Part shown: positions 1 to 5,589 of the stretch, one piece after another
Position numbering within the stretch: the first letter of the stretch is position 1
Layout: every line of letters starts with the position of its first letter
DNA from: Actinomycetes bacterium
GTDB lineage: Bacteria; Actinomycetota; Thermoleophilia; Solirubrobacterales; Solirubrobacteraceae
Direction of reading: 5' to 3'
DNA length: 7,314 nt
Assembly: GCA_023429855.1 (NCBI GenBank)
Contig: JAEZDB010000161.1
Location: 1-7,314, forward strand
Notes under the pieces: generated by a model
What the model saw: only the letters and a program-made list of their open reading frames with translations
The model's database searches: none
Told to the model about the DNA's origin: nothing
Made by a program: the position numbers and the translations under genes

Positions 1-1053
1 CAGCTGCTCGCTCAGCGTGAGCGGGGCGCGGACCGCGTCAAACGCGCGGGCGGCGGCGTGGAGCAGCTGGCCGCGCTTACCGGCGACGTGGCCGCTGCGG
101 CCGGACAGGAAGTCGTTGAGGCCCGCGCGCGCCGGGGCGGGGCGCGGGGCGATCGCCTGCTCGAGGCGGCCGTAGCTGTGGGCCGCCATGGTGAGACCCG
201 CAGGGCAGCGGCGCAGGATCACGTGGGCCAGGCAGGCGAGCAGGGTCTTGAGTTCGGCGAGCGCGCTGGGGGCGCGGCCCTGCTGCGTCTCGAAGAGCCG
301 CAGGTTGCGGCCGCGGTAGCGGCTCGCGCGCATCAGGGGGCGCAGGCCGGCGTCGGGCCCGACCCGCTCATGCTGGACGCCCGCCTTGGCGATGTAGCGC
401 ACGCGACCCCCCGCGGCAGCCGCACGGTCGACCCATTCCTCTTCGTCGCCGCCAATCGCGTGGGCCTCGTCGAACGGGCCCGCCTTGACCCACCAGTCGC
501 GGCGGACGCCCATGTTCGCGCTCCAACCGAGGCGCACGTCCTGGTCGTCTGGACCCAGTTGCAGTTCGGTGATCGCCGTGCCGTGCCGGCCCGTGCAGCT
601 GTGCGGTGCGTATTGCGGATCGAGCCACGGGACGATCTGGCCTGCCAGCACCGCGACGTCGTCCGGCTCACGTTCATGCGCGTCGAGCATCGCGTCGAGC
701 CAGTCCGGCCACGCGCGGATGTCGTCGTCGAGCAGGATCACCAGCGGCGCTTCGGTTGCGGCGAAGGCGAGATTCCGAGCCGCATTCGGTCCGCCCGGCA
801 TGCCCGCTTCGAGGTAGTCGGCGCCGTGCCGCGCCGCCGCCGCCCGCGTCTCGTCGGTCGGCCCGTCGTCGACGACCAGGATTGGCACCCCGCGCTTGCG
901 TGCCTGCGGCGTGATCGACTCCAGCGCGGTGTCGAGCTGGCCCGGGCGGCCGAGGGTTGGGATGGCGATCAGGGCCGGAGGAACCTCAGCTCGCTGTGCG
1001 ACGGTCGACGGCACCACCCCATCTTGCCGCGCCCGCCGCGCCCGCGCAGCCAT
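1..1053 (-). CDS. Family 2 glycosyltransferase (GT-A fold), C-terminus cut off by window edge
   Basis: Inverting-type GT2 enzymes transfer a sugar from a nucleotide-sugar to an acceptor on the cytoplasmic side. The minus frame is open for 351 codons to position 1 with no stop, so the C-terminus is missing. Counting from the ATG at 1053, residues 27-36 read ALIAIPTLGR, the usual first strand and P-T-x-x-R opening. VVDDGPTDET (60-69) is the nucleotide-binding acidic pair, LLDDD (107-111) is the metal-binding DxD, GWSANMGVRR lies near 176-185, and GGDEEEW (201-207) carries the likely acidic catalytic base. No transmembrane helix is seen in the visible part. The start is uncertain: the frame stays open upstream into repetitive Arg/Pro-rich sequence, no Shine-Dalgarno is visible, and tandem GTGs at 1017 and 1014 would give a shorter protein that still keeps the fold. 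Acceptor and sugar cannot be told. The family call is firm; the start is not. Confidence 0.88.
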   Translation of the reverse strand, partial: MAARARRARQDGVVPSTVAQRAEVPPALIAIPTLGRPGQLDTALESITPQARKRGVPILVVDDGPTDETRAAAARHGADYLEAGMPGGPNAARNLAFAATEAPLVILLDDDIRAWPDWLDAMLDAHEREPDDVAVLAGQIVPWLDPQYAPHSCTGRHGTAITELQLGPDDQDVRLGWSANMGVRRDWWVKAGPFDEAHAIGGDEEEWVDRAAAAGGRVRYIAKAGVQHERVGPDAGLRPLMRASRYRGRNLRLFETQQGRAPSALAELKTLLACLAHVILRRCPAGLTMAAHSYGRLEQAIAPRPAPARAGLNDFLSGRSGHVAGKRGQLLHAAARAFDAVRAPLTLSEQL

Positions 1054-1137
1054 CGGGTGCGGAGGTGCACGCAGCGGGCGTTTCGGGGTGCGCGGGCGGG
1101 CGCGGCGCAGCGGGCGTTGCGGAGCCAGCGGGCGGGC

Positions 1138-1184
1138 AACGTGCCCCCGTTTCGGGCCACCCAGACCCGAAACGCGGGCAGGTT
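1138..1184. repeat. Large imperfect inverted repeat, 19-bp arms, 9-bp loop
   Basis: Arms 1138-1156 and 1166-1184 are complementary at 17 of 19 positions. The innermost nine pairs (CGTTTCGGG against CCCGAAACG) are perfect, around the loop CCACCCAGA. It lies in the 217-bp gap between the divergent glycosyltransferase and tRNA-Ala. The rest of that gap is GC-rich, with three GCAGCGGGCG-like blocks starting near 1071, 1107 and 1125, and shows no credible gene. There is no T-run on either side, so it is not an ordinary intrinsic terminator. It may be an operator, a dispersed intergenic repeat or an RNA hairpin in the glycosyltransferase leader. Confidence 0.7.
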
Positions 1185-1254
1185 CCCAGCGACCGGCATC
1201 GATAACCCGGCCACCCGGCCGAGACCCGGGCGGCACGCCACGCCCCGTCCCGTC

Positions 1255-1260
1255 TACACT
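1255..1260 (+). promoter_or_regulatory. Probable -10 box for tRNA-Ala
   Basis: TACACT fits the actinobacterial TANNNT -10 pattern and ends 10 bases before the first base of the tRNA, so transcription would start about 4 bases upstream of the mature 5' end. I see no convincing -35 hexamer at 16-19 bp spacing. Position is the main support. Confidence 0.4.
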
Positions 1261-1270
1261 CAGCGGGCAC

Positions 1271-1343
1271 GGGGCCTTAGCTCAGCTGGTAGAGCACCTG
1301 CTTTGCAAGCAGGGGGTCATCGGTTCGATCCCGATAGGCTCCA
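1271..1343 (+). tRNA. tRNA-Ala (anticodon TGC)
   Basis: This is a full 73-base cloverleaf. The acceptor arm GGGGCCT pairs with AGGCTCC and includes the G3:U70 wobble that marks alanine tRNAs. The D arm begins TTAGCTCAGCTGGTAGAGC. The anticodon stem CCTGC/GCAGG encloses loop TTTGCAA, with anticodon TGC at 1304-1306. The T arm is ATCGG-TTCGATC-CCGAT. The discriminator base is A1343 and no CCA tail is encoded, because the next bases are TCG. The UGC anticodon reads GCA and, by wobble, other GCN codons. It has its own -10 box and terminator, so it looks like a single-gene transcription unit. Confidence 0.98.
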
Positions 1344-1350
1344 TCGCCCG

Positions 1351-1376
1351 AAACGCCCCGCCCTGCGGGGCGTTTT
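1351..1376 (+). terminator. Intrinsic terminator of tRNA-Ala
   Basis: AAACGCCCCG (1351-1360) and CGGGGCGTTT (1366-1375) form a perfect 10-bp stem around the 5-base loop CCCTG. The stem ends in a run of four Ts (1373-1376). It starts 8 bases after the tRNA and is the clearest terminator in the window. Confidence 0.85.
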
Positions 1377-1423
1377 GCGTTGGCGGGCGAGCTCTGTCGC
1401 ACGCGGCGCTGGTTCGCGGGCAC

Positions 1424-1429
1424 TACGCT
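1424..1429 (+). promoter_or_regulatory. Possible -10 box for the membrane protein gene
   Basis: TACGCT matches TANNNT and lies 34 bases before the ATG at 1464, just past the tRNA terminator. This would give a leader of about 28 bases. No good -35 is seen. Confidence 0.25.
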
Positions 1430-1451
1430 CAAGCGGTCCGAGGCGGGTGCC

Positions 1452-1463
1452 GACCGATCGGTC
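1452..1463. promoter_or_regulatory. 12-bp perfect palindrome abutting the start codon
   Basis: GACCGATCGGTC is its own reverse complement over 12 bases and ends directly before the ATG at 1464. It occupies the place where a Shine-Dalgarno would be expected, so it could be an operator or could affect ribosome access. A palindrome of this length in GC-rich DNA can arise by chance. Confidence 0.4.
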
Positions 1464-2045
1464 ATGGCGCGCGCCTCGAAACCTTGGCTCCTCACTGGCG
1501 TGCTGTTGGCAGCCAGCTCGCTGGTGAACGCCGCGTGGTTCGTGCTGGCGGGCGACGACGGTGGCCGGACCTCATTCGGTGCCGCGGGGATCACAGCGGT
1601 CGGCATCGTATGGGCGTCGGCTGGGCGAACTCCCATGCGAGCGCTCGGGCGAAGCATCTGCGCGTCCGCCGCGATCCTGGCCGGCTGCGCCGTCACCCTC
1701 TTGGTGTGGGCGGCCTACGTGAAGTCGGCTGAACCTGGGGGTGGCACGTTCGTGCAGGCGCTGGGCCTGGCCGATAACCCGGCAAGGATCGACGGCGGCG
1801 AGCAGATCAACGTGGCGATCGAGATCGACCCACCGGTCTTCGTCGCGTGGGCGGGGACCATGATCGGCGTCGCTTGGGCGGGACTGACGGGCAGGGTCGC
1901 ACGTCGGGCGCGGTCCGCGCGGCAACCTCGGGAGACCGTTCTGCTGGCAGCGCCGTTCGCCCTGATCGCTGCGACCGCGCTCATCGCAGGTGCCTGGCTG
2001 GCGTTCCGGCCCAGGCTCGCGCCCGCAGACCTCCCTGCGACCTGA
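1464..2045 (+). CDS. Multi-pass membrane protein of unknown function
   Basis: This is a 193-residue protein I cannot assign to a family. Five hydrophobic segments fit transmembrane helices: about residues 8-29, 38-54, 65-86, 124-143 and 158-181. The loop between helices 3 and 4 (about 87-123) holds acidic and polar residues, including the stretch DGGEQINVAIEIDPP. The Arg-rich stretch after helix 4 (RVARRARSARQPR, 144-156) suggests a cytoplasmic loop by the positive-inside rule. The frame opens upstream at 1380, but that start would lie at the edge of the tRNA terminator and adds a polar, non-conserved-looking leader. I therefore chose the ATG at 1464, which puts a helix right at the N-terminus. 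It stands alone on this strand and converges on the lipoprotein gene 99 bp away; that gap shows only a weak 5-bp hairpin (2066-2079). Confidence 0.7.
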   Translation: MARASKPWLLTGVLLAASSLVNAAWFVLAGDDGGRTSFGAAGITAVGIVWASAGRTPMRALGRSICASAAILAGCAVTLLVWAAYVKSAEPGGGTFVQALGLADNPARIDGGEQINVAIEIDPPVFVAWAGTMIGVAWAGLTGRVARRARSARQPRETVLLAAPFALIAATALIAGAWLAFRPRLAPADLPAT

Positions 2046-2144
2046 CCCGGACGACCCCGTTCGACCTGGGTGCGCCCAGACCGACGGCGTTGCGCCTCTG
2101 CCGGTGCGATGGCGTAGTCCTGATGCGCCGCGCGCCTGGACCGC

Positions 2145-2972
2145 TCAGCCCTGGCCAAGCCCCAGACCGAAGCCGCTCGGATGCTCGAGTTCGACGCCGT
2201 TGCGGCTGCGGAAGGTCACATCGACGGTCCCGCGCAGCGTCCGCAGCACGTACTGCTCGACTCGGCCCACATAGCCACGGCACTCGGGCCCCGAGAGCTT
2301 CAGCGTCCCGAACTCAACCACTCCGCGGGCGTCGTCGTACTTGGCCGTCGCCGTTGCATTCCGGCATCCGGTGAAGACGTCAGCGCGGCCGTCAACGAAC
2401 CTGACCGTCGGACGACGCATCGGGCCCTCGATCGACCGGCCGCCATCACCTTCTTGCAACGTGTGCGTCTTCCATCGCGGGCCTTCGAGCGGCATCGGCG
2501 AACCTTTCGACCCTGGGCGCGCAAACGTCGCGGAACGATCGCCGGCGGTCAGCGTCAGCGTCTTCCCTCCGTCTTCGACCGTGGCCCGGAGGCGCTTGCG
2601 CTCCAGGAGATCGTTGAGCCAGTCGTCTCGATCCTCGGCGTCTCCTCCACAACCCATCAGCGTCTGCATTCCGCTGCGCCAGCGCAGCGCCCCGCCGTCG
2701 AGCGAGTACGACCCACCGGTCCAGTTGCAGCCGCCGGTCGCTCCGAGCCGCCGTTCGTCGAAGTCCAACATCATCGCGTCGTGCGGCAGCAGGTCGATGC
2801 CCTTCGCGTCGACGGCGATGAACTGGCGCCCTTCGACATCCGACTGCTCCGCTGGACGCTCTGCGTCAGTGGCCTGAACCGGAGGCGCACCGGGGGCCTT
2901 CGGCGCAGGGCGCGCCTGGTCGCTCCCGCAGCCGGTGAGAGCGATCACGACCACGAGCAGAAGGCGACGCAC
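2145..2972 (-). CDS. Lipoprotein with two META/HslJ-like domains
   Basis: This is a 275-residue secreted lipoprotein starting at a GTG. The N-terminus MRRLLLVVVIALTGC is a textbook lipoprotein signal: two Arg, a hydrophobic core, and lipobox LTGC with the lipidated Cys15. A Pro/Ala-rich linker follows (about 19-45). Residues about 46-152 resemble the META domain of HslJ-type proteins: GGCNWTGGSYSLDGG, then MQTLMGC, then the strand KTLTLTAGDRSATF. Residues about 162-268 look like a diverged second copy (FTGCRNATA, later GPECRGY). Each copy carries a Cys pair, C82/C108 and C203/C231, as expected for extracytoplasmic disulfides. HslJ in E. coli is linked to heat and novobiocin resistance; the function here is unknown. 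It lies 62 bp downstream of the dehydrogenase on the same strand and may share its transcript. Confidence 0.82.
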   Translation of the reverse strand: MRRLLLVVVIALTGCGSDQARPAPKAPGAPPVQATDAERPAEQSDVEGRQFIAVDAKGIDLLPHDAMMLDFDERRLGATGGCNWTGGSYSLDGGALRWRSGMQTLMGCGGDAEDRDDWLNDLLERKRLRATVEDGGKTLTLTAGDRSATFARPGSKGSPMPLEGPRWKTHTLQEGDGGRSIEGPMRRPTVRFVDGRADVFTGCRNATATAKYDDARGVVEFGTLKLSGPECRGYVGRVEQYVLRTLRGTVDVTFRSRNGVELEHPSGFGLGLGQG

Positions 2973-3008
2973 TCCGCGATCGTGCCACGAACCGCCAGCG
3001 ACGGAGCC

Positions 3009-3034
3009 GGGGCGGCCCCGCCAGCAGCCGCCCC
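3009..3034 (-). terminator. GC-rich hairpin immediately after the dehydrogenase stop
   Basis: GGGGCGGC and GCCGCCCC form a perfect 8-bp stem around a 10-base loop, beginning directly next to the stop codon at 3035-3037. There is no T-run, so it may act as a weak or factor-assisted terminator, or as a 3'-end stabiliser that lowers read-through into the lipoprotein gene. Confidence 0.45.
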
Positions 3035-4402
3035 CTACGCCTTCCTGATCAGCTTCTTGTTGACGAACTCGTCGGCGCCGTAGCGGCCGAGCTCGCGGCC
3101 GAAGCCGGAGCCTTTGACGCCGCCGAAGGGCAGCTCGGCGCCGTCGGCGAGGACGAGGTTGACGAAGACCATGCCGGCCTGGATCTGGTTGGCGACGCGC
3201 TCGGCCTGGTCGGGGTCTGTGGTGAAGACGTAGGAGCCCAGGCCATAGGGCGTGTCGTTGGCGAGGGTGACGGCCTCCTCCTCCGAGCCGACCCTGTAGA
3301 CCGAGGCGACCGGGCCGAAGAACTCCTCGTAGTAGGCGTCGTTGCCGGGGTCGATGTCGGTGAGGACGGTCGTCTTGTAGAAGTTGCCGTCGCGCTGGCC
3401 GCCCGTCACGAGCGTGGCGCCCTGCTCGACGGCCCGGCCGACCTGCTCCTCCAGGCGGTCCGCGGCGGCCTTCGACGAGAGCGGGCCCATGGCGGTGCCG
3501 TCGGCGGTCGGGTCGCCGTAGTCGACGGCCTCGATCGCCTTGGTGAGCTTCTCCAGGAACGGCTCGTAGAGCTCGTCGATCACCACGAAGCGCTTGGCGG
3601 CGTTGCACGACTGGCCGGCGTTGTCGAGGCGGGCTTCGACGGCCTGTTCGACGACGGCGTCGAGGTCGTCGGTCGACAGCAGGATGAACGGGTCCGAGCC
3701 GCCGAGCTCGAGGACGACCTTCTTGAGATTGCGGCCCGCGATCTCGGCCACGGCGGCGCCGGCACGGCCCGAACCGGTGACGGAGACGCCCTGCACGCGC
3801 GGGTCGCCGATGACCCACTCGATCTGGTCGTTCGTGGCGTAGATGTTGATGTAGGCGTCGGCTGGGACGCCGGCGTCTTGGTAGATCTGCTCGATCGCGG
3901 CCGCCGACTCGGGGCACTGCGGCGCGTGCTTGAGCAGGATCGTGTTGCCGATGATCAGGTTCGGTCCGGCGAAGCGGGCCACCTGGTAGTATGGGAAGTT
4001 CCACGGCATGATTCCGAGCAGCACGCCCACGGAGGTGCGGCGGATGATCGCGGTGCCGTCGCCGGCGAGCAGGTCGATCGGCTCGTCAGCGAGGAGCTCT
4101 TCGGCTCGGTCGGCGTAGAAGGAGTAGATGTCGACGCAGAAGTCGACCTCGCCCAGCGCCTGCTCGAGCGGCTTGCCCATCTCGCGCGTGATGATCGCGG
4201 CGAGGGCCTCGCGCCGCTCGGCGTGCAGCTCGCCGACCCGGCGGATCAGGGCGGCCCGCTCCTTGAGCGGCGTGCCACGTCCCCACGGCGTGTGGGCCGC
4301 GTGCGCGCGCCCGATCGCGGTCTTCAGATCAGCGTCGCTGATCGTCGGGTACTCCTTGATGGTCTCCCCGGTGGCAGGGTCGACAACCGCATAGTCAGCC
4401 AT
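3035..4402 (-). CDS. Aldehyde dehydrogenase, GabD1/Sad-type succinate-semialdehyde dehydrogenase
   Basis: This enzyme oxidises an aldehyde to the acid with NAD(P)+; the likely substrate is succinate semialdehyde, feeding GABA-type carbon into the TCA cycle. The 455 residues match the usual 455-460 of the GabD1/YneI (Sad) group. Motifs in order: MPWNFP (132-137, Asn135 in the oxyanion hole), LLKHA (156-160; the group typically has KHA rather than KPA/KPS), VTGSGRAG (208-215) at the nucleotide-binding turn, ELGGSDPF with general base Glu232, NAGQSC with the catalytic nucleophile Cys266, EEFFGPV (359-365) and LPFGGVKGSGFGREL (424-438). ELGGSDPF plus ELPFGGVKGSG is typical of GabD1-like enzymes. 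Starting at the ATG at 4402 gives MADYAVVDPATGE, which fits the family. An in-frame ATG at 4456 would add 18 residues and runs into an inverted repeat, so I reject it. The exact substrate is inferred. Confidence 0.93.
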   Translation of the reverse strand: MADYAVVDPATGETIKEYPTISDADLKTAIGRAHAAHTPWGRGTPLKERAALIRRVGELHAERREALAAIITREMGKPLEQALGEVDFCVDIYSFYADRAEELLADEPIDLLAGDGTAIIRRTSVGVLLGIMPWNFPYYQVARFAGPNLIIGNTILLKHAPQCPESAAAIEQIYQDAGVPADAYINIYATNDQIEWVIGDPRVQGVSVTGSGRAGAAVAEIAGRNLKKVVLELGGSDPFILLSTDDLDAVVEQAVEARLDNAGQSCNAAKRFVVIDELYEPFLEKLTKAIEAVDYGDPTADGTAMGPLSSKAAADRLEEQVGRAVEQGATLVTGGQRDGNFYKTTVLTDIDPGNDAYYEEFFGPVASVYRVGSEEEAVTLANDTPYGLGSYVFTTDPDQAERVANQIQAGMVFVNLVLADGAELPFGGVKGSGFGRELGRYGADEFVNKKLIRKA

Positions 4403-4409
4403 GCCATCG

Positions 4410-4415
4410 AACCTA
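4410..4415 (-). promoter_or_regulatory. Possible -10 box giving a leaderless dehydrogenase mRNA
   Basis: On the minus strand TAGGTT (a TANNNT box) ends 7 bases before the ATG at 4402, which would place the transcription start on or next to the A of the ATG. No Shine-Dalgarno is visible upstream, which fits a leaderless message. Confidence 0.35.
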
Positions 4416-4450
4416 ACGCGGCGGTGCGCGCCAGCCCAGTGGCTGACCGT

Positions 4451-4475
4451 CGTCATCGGCAGGCCGCCGATGACG
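4451..4475. repeat. Perfect 9-bp inverted repeat between the dehydrogenase and the 145-residue gene
   Basis: CGTCATCGG (4451-4459) and CCGATGACG (4467-4475) are exact reverse complements around a 7-base spacer. It lies 42 bases past the stop of the upstream minus gene and 48 bases before the dehydrogenase ATG. It could be a terminator for the former, although it has no T-run, or an operator for the latter. The 115-bp gap holds nothing else clear except the -10 box at 4410-4415. Confidence 0.6.
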
Positions 4476-4517
4476 GGTTGCGAGGCGTCCGTCTCTTGGC
4501 CGCGCGCCAGCGGCGTC

Positions 4518-4955
4518 TCAGCCCGCGACCTGCACTTCGATCGCCCGCAGCGCCTTCCACAGGGCGCGCTTGGGCCCCGCCGGCACGTGGACGACGTGCT
4601 CGCCGTCTTCGACGATCAGCAGCTCCGGCGACCCGGTGAGGTGCACGTGCTCGCCGCGCGTCGACTCAGGCCGGATGCCCGAGCGCGTTCCGCGACCCGC
4701 GAGCGCGTTGGTGAGCCGGTGGAACTGGCCCGACGTGAGCGGGCACGCCACCGACCAGTCGCCCTGCTCCACCACGAGCGTCGTCGGCGTGGTCTCCTCG
4801 CCGGCGACGACAAAGATCGCGATGCGACCCGCGCCGTCCTCGGGCTCCTCGAAGCGTGGGTCGGCAAACGACTCACCCGCACCCGGCGCGAGCGCGAACT
4901 CGGTCGGCGGCGCGTCAACGGGCACAGCGATTTCGGTGTAGGGCAGGTCGGCCAC
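4518..4955 (-). CDS. Hypothetical protein, 145 residues
   Basis: I do not recognise this protein. It starts at a GTG (ADLPYTEIAVP after the initiator) and has no signal peptide, transmembrane helix or Cys cluster; the one Cys is in SVACPLTSG. The pattern looks mainly beta: alternating hydrophobic stretches such as RIAIFVVAG, TTLVVEQGDWSV, SPELLIVEDGEHVVHVPAG and a final RAIEVQVAG. One short helical segment is likely (SGQFHRLTNALAG). It is acidic and looks cytoplasmic. The reading is favoured over the long plus-strand frame through the same bases because the latter gives an Arg-rich, low-complexity product. It lies 114 bp downstream of the PPOX-like gene and 115 bp upstream of the dehydrogenase, each gap with its own dyad, so it may be separately transcribed. 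Confidence 0.7.
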   Translation of the reverse strand: MADLPYTEIAVPVDAPPTEFALAPGAGESFADPRFEEPEDGAGRIAIFVVAGEETTPTTLVVEQGDWSVACPLTSGQFHRLTNALAGRGTRSGIRPESTRGEHVHLTGSPELLIVEDGEHVVHVPAGPKRALWKALRAIEVQVAG

Positions 4956-4964
4956 GGCCTGAGG

Positions 4965-4970
4965 ACTCTA
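4965..4970 (-). promoter_or_regulatory. Possible -10 box for the 145-residue gene
   Basis: On the minus strand TAGAGT (TANNNT) ends 9 bases before the GTG start at 4955, which would give a leader of only about 2 bases. No -35 is clear, but the paired CTGC/GCAG dyads lie 34 to 78 bases further upstream. Confidence 0.3.
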
Positions 4971-5003
4971 CGGAGCCCGAGCCCGAACCGTCTTGGCGCC
5001 CCG

Positions 5004-5048
5004 CCCTGCTGTACGTATGCAGACCCCTGCTGCAAACCTGCAGCAGGG
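5004..5048. repeat. Two tandem CTGC-N9-GCAG dyads 21 bp apart; the second lies in a perfect 10-bp hairpin
   Basis: CCCTGCTG occurs at 5004 and 5025, each followed at the same distance by TGCAG (5018 and 5039), so the unit repeats with a 21-bp period, two helical turns. Each unit holds CTGC-N9-GCAG (5006-5022 and 5027-5043). The right-hand unit also forms a perfect 10-bp stem, CCCTGCTGCA (5025-5034) with TGCAGCAGGG (5039-5048), around loop AACC. It is 21 bases past the stop of the PPOX-like gene and 48 to 93 bases upstream of the next minus gene. It could serve as a hairpin terminator, as a double operator, or both. Confidence 0.65.
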
Positions 5049-5069
5049 CTGCGCGCCCGGACGCGGCGC

Positions 5070-5483
5070 TCAGCGGTCGATGAGCGTGCGGGAGCCGAGC
5101 ACGCGCGTCACAGTCAACTCGACCACGACGCGCTGGGGGTTCTCGCGCGGTGTGCGGTAGCGGGCGGCGTAGCGCTGCTCGGCGTCGGCGACGGCGGTCG
5201 GGTCCGAAACGGTCCGTGCGACGCCCTCGAGCGTGAGCCAGCGTGCGCCGTCGACCTGCGACACGGCGGCGTTGACGCCGCCGGGCGCCGACGCGTTCTT
5301 CGCCTTCTGGCCGGCGCCGCTGGTGATCACGCGCGCAAGCCGCGCCTCGGGATCCCAGGTGAACCCGCACGCGGTCACGTGAACGGTGCCGTCGGCGCGC
5401 AGCGACGAGAACGTCGCCAGGTGGCGCTCGGCGAGGAACTCGAGCGCCGCGTCGGTGAGTTGGTCGGGTCCGGCAGCAGCCAC
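5070..5483 (-). CDS. PPOX-class split-barrel protein, putative F420/FMN-dependent oxidoreductase
   Basis: This 137-residue protein resembles the small pyridoxamine-5'-phosphate-oxidase-like split beta-barrels common in actinobacteria, many of which bind F420 (some bind FMN or another flavin) and act as homodimers in the cytoplasm. The order of motifs fits: FLAERHLATFSSLRADGTVH (16-35) with the following CGFTWDPE forms the first strands. VITSGAGQKAKNA (52-64) is the usual phosphate-contacting stretch with Lys60 and Lys62. QVDGARWLTLEGVARTV (77-93) is the typical 'x-G-x-a-R' strand, then a helix (DPTAVADAEQRYAARY) and RENPQRVVVEL. Length is normal for the group. The start is a GTG at 5483; two ATGs just upstream are out of frame. 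Substrate and the choice of F420 over FMN are inferred from family resemblance. Confidence 0.87.
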   Translation of the reverse strand: MAAAGPDQLTDAALEFLAERHLATFSSLRADGTVHVTACGFTWDPEARLARVITSGAGQKAKNASAPGGVNAAVSQVDGARWLTLEGVARTVSDPTAVADAEQRYAARYRTPRENPQRVVVELTVTRVLGSRTLIDR

Positions 5484-5534
5484 GGGCCCATCATCGCCGC
5501 TCGCGCGCCCGCCCGCTACGCGACCTGGGTCCGA

Positions 5535-5557
5535 TTACCCGGCCCAGTCCCGGGTAA
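5535..5557. promoter_or_regulatory. Perfect inverted repeat TTACCCGG-N7-CCGGGTAA, likely operator
   Basis: The arms at 5535-5542 and 5550-5557 are exact reverse complements with a 7-base spacer (CCCAGTC), giving a 23-bp symmetric site. It lies 51 bases upstream of the PPOX-like GTG, in the divergent region shared with the P450, where a dimeric regulator would be expected to bind. Confidence 0.5.
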
Positions 5558-5589
5558 ACCAGCCCGGAACGGCGACGGGTGCCGCCGAC

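Noticed and set aside
1271..1343. tRNA-Ala as an integration (att) site of a mobile element
   Set aside because: No second copy of the tRNA 3' end and no integrase gene is present in the window.
58..1527. Long plus-strand frame (489 codons) over the left third
   Set aside because: The product is Arg/Ala-rich low complexity, and the frame runs through the tRNA gene. The minus frame gives a clean GT2 glycosyltransferase.
2066..2079. CTGGG-TGCG-CCCAG hairpin between the convergent genes as a terminator
   Set aside because: The stem has only 5 pairs and no T-run; too weak to call.
2973..4004. Extension of the lipoprotein frame upstream through the dehydrogenase
   Set aside because: The upstream part is an Arg-rich shadow of the dehydrogenase. 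The lipoprotein signal begins cleanly at the GTG at 2972.
4403..4456. Upstream ATG adding 18 residues to the dehydrogenase
   Set aside because: It would begin inside the 4451-4475 inverted repeat and adds residues with no family likeness. The ATG at 4402 matches the expected N-terminus.
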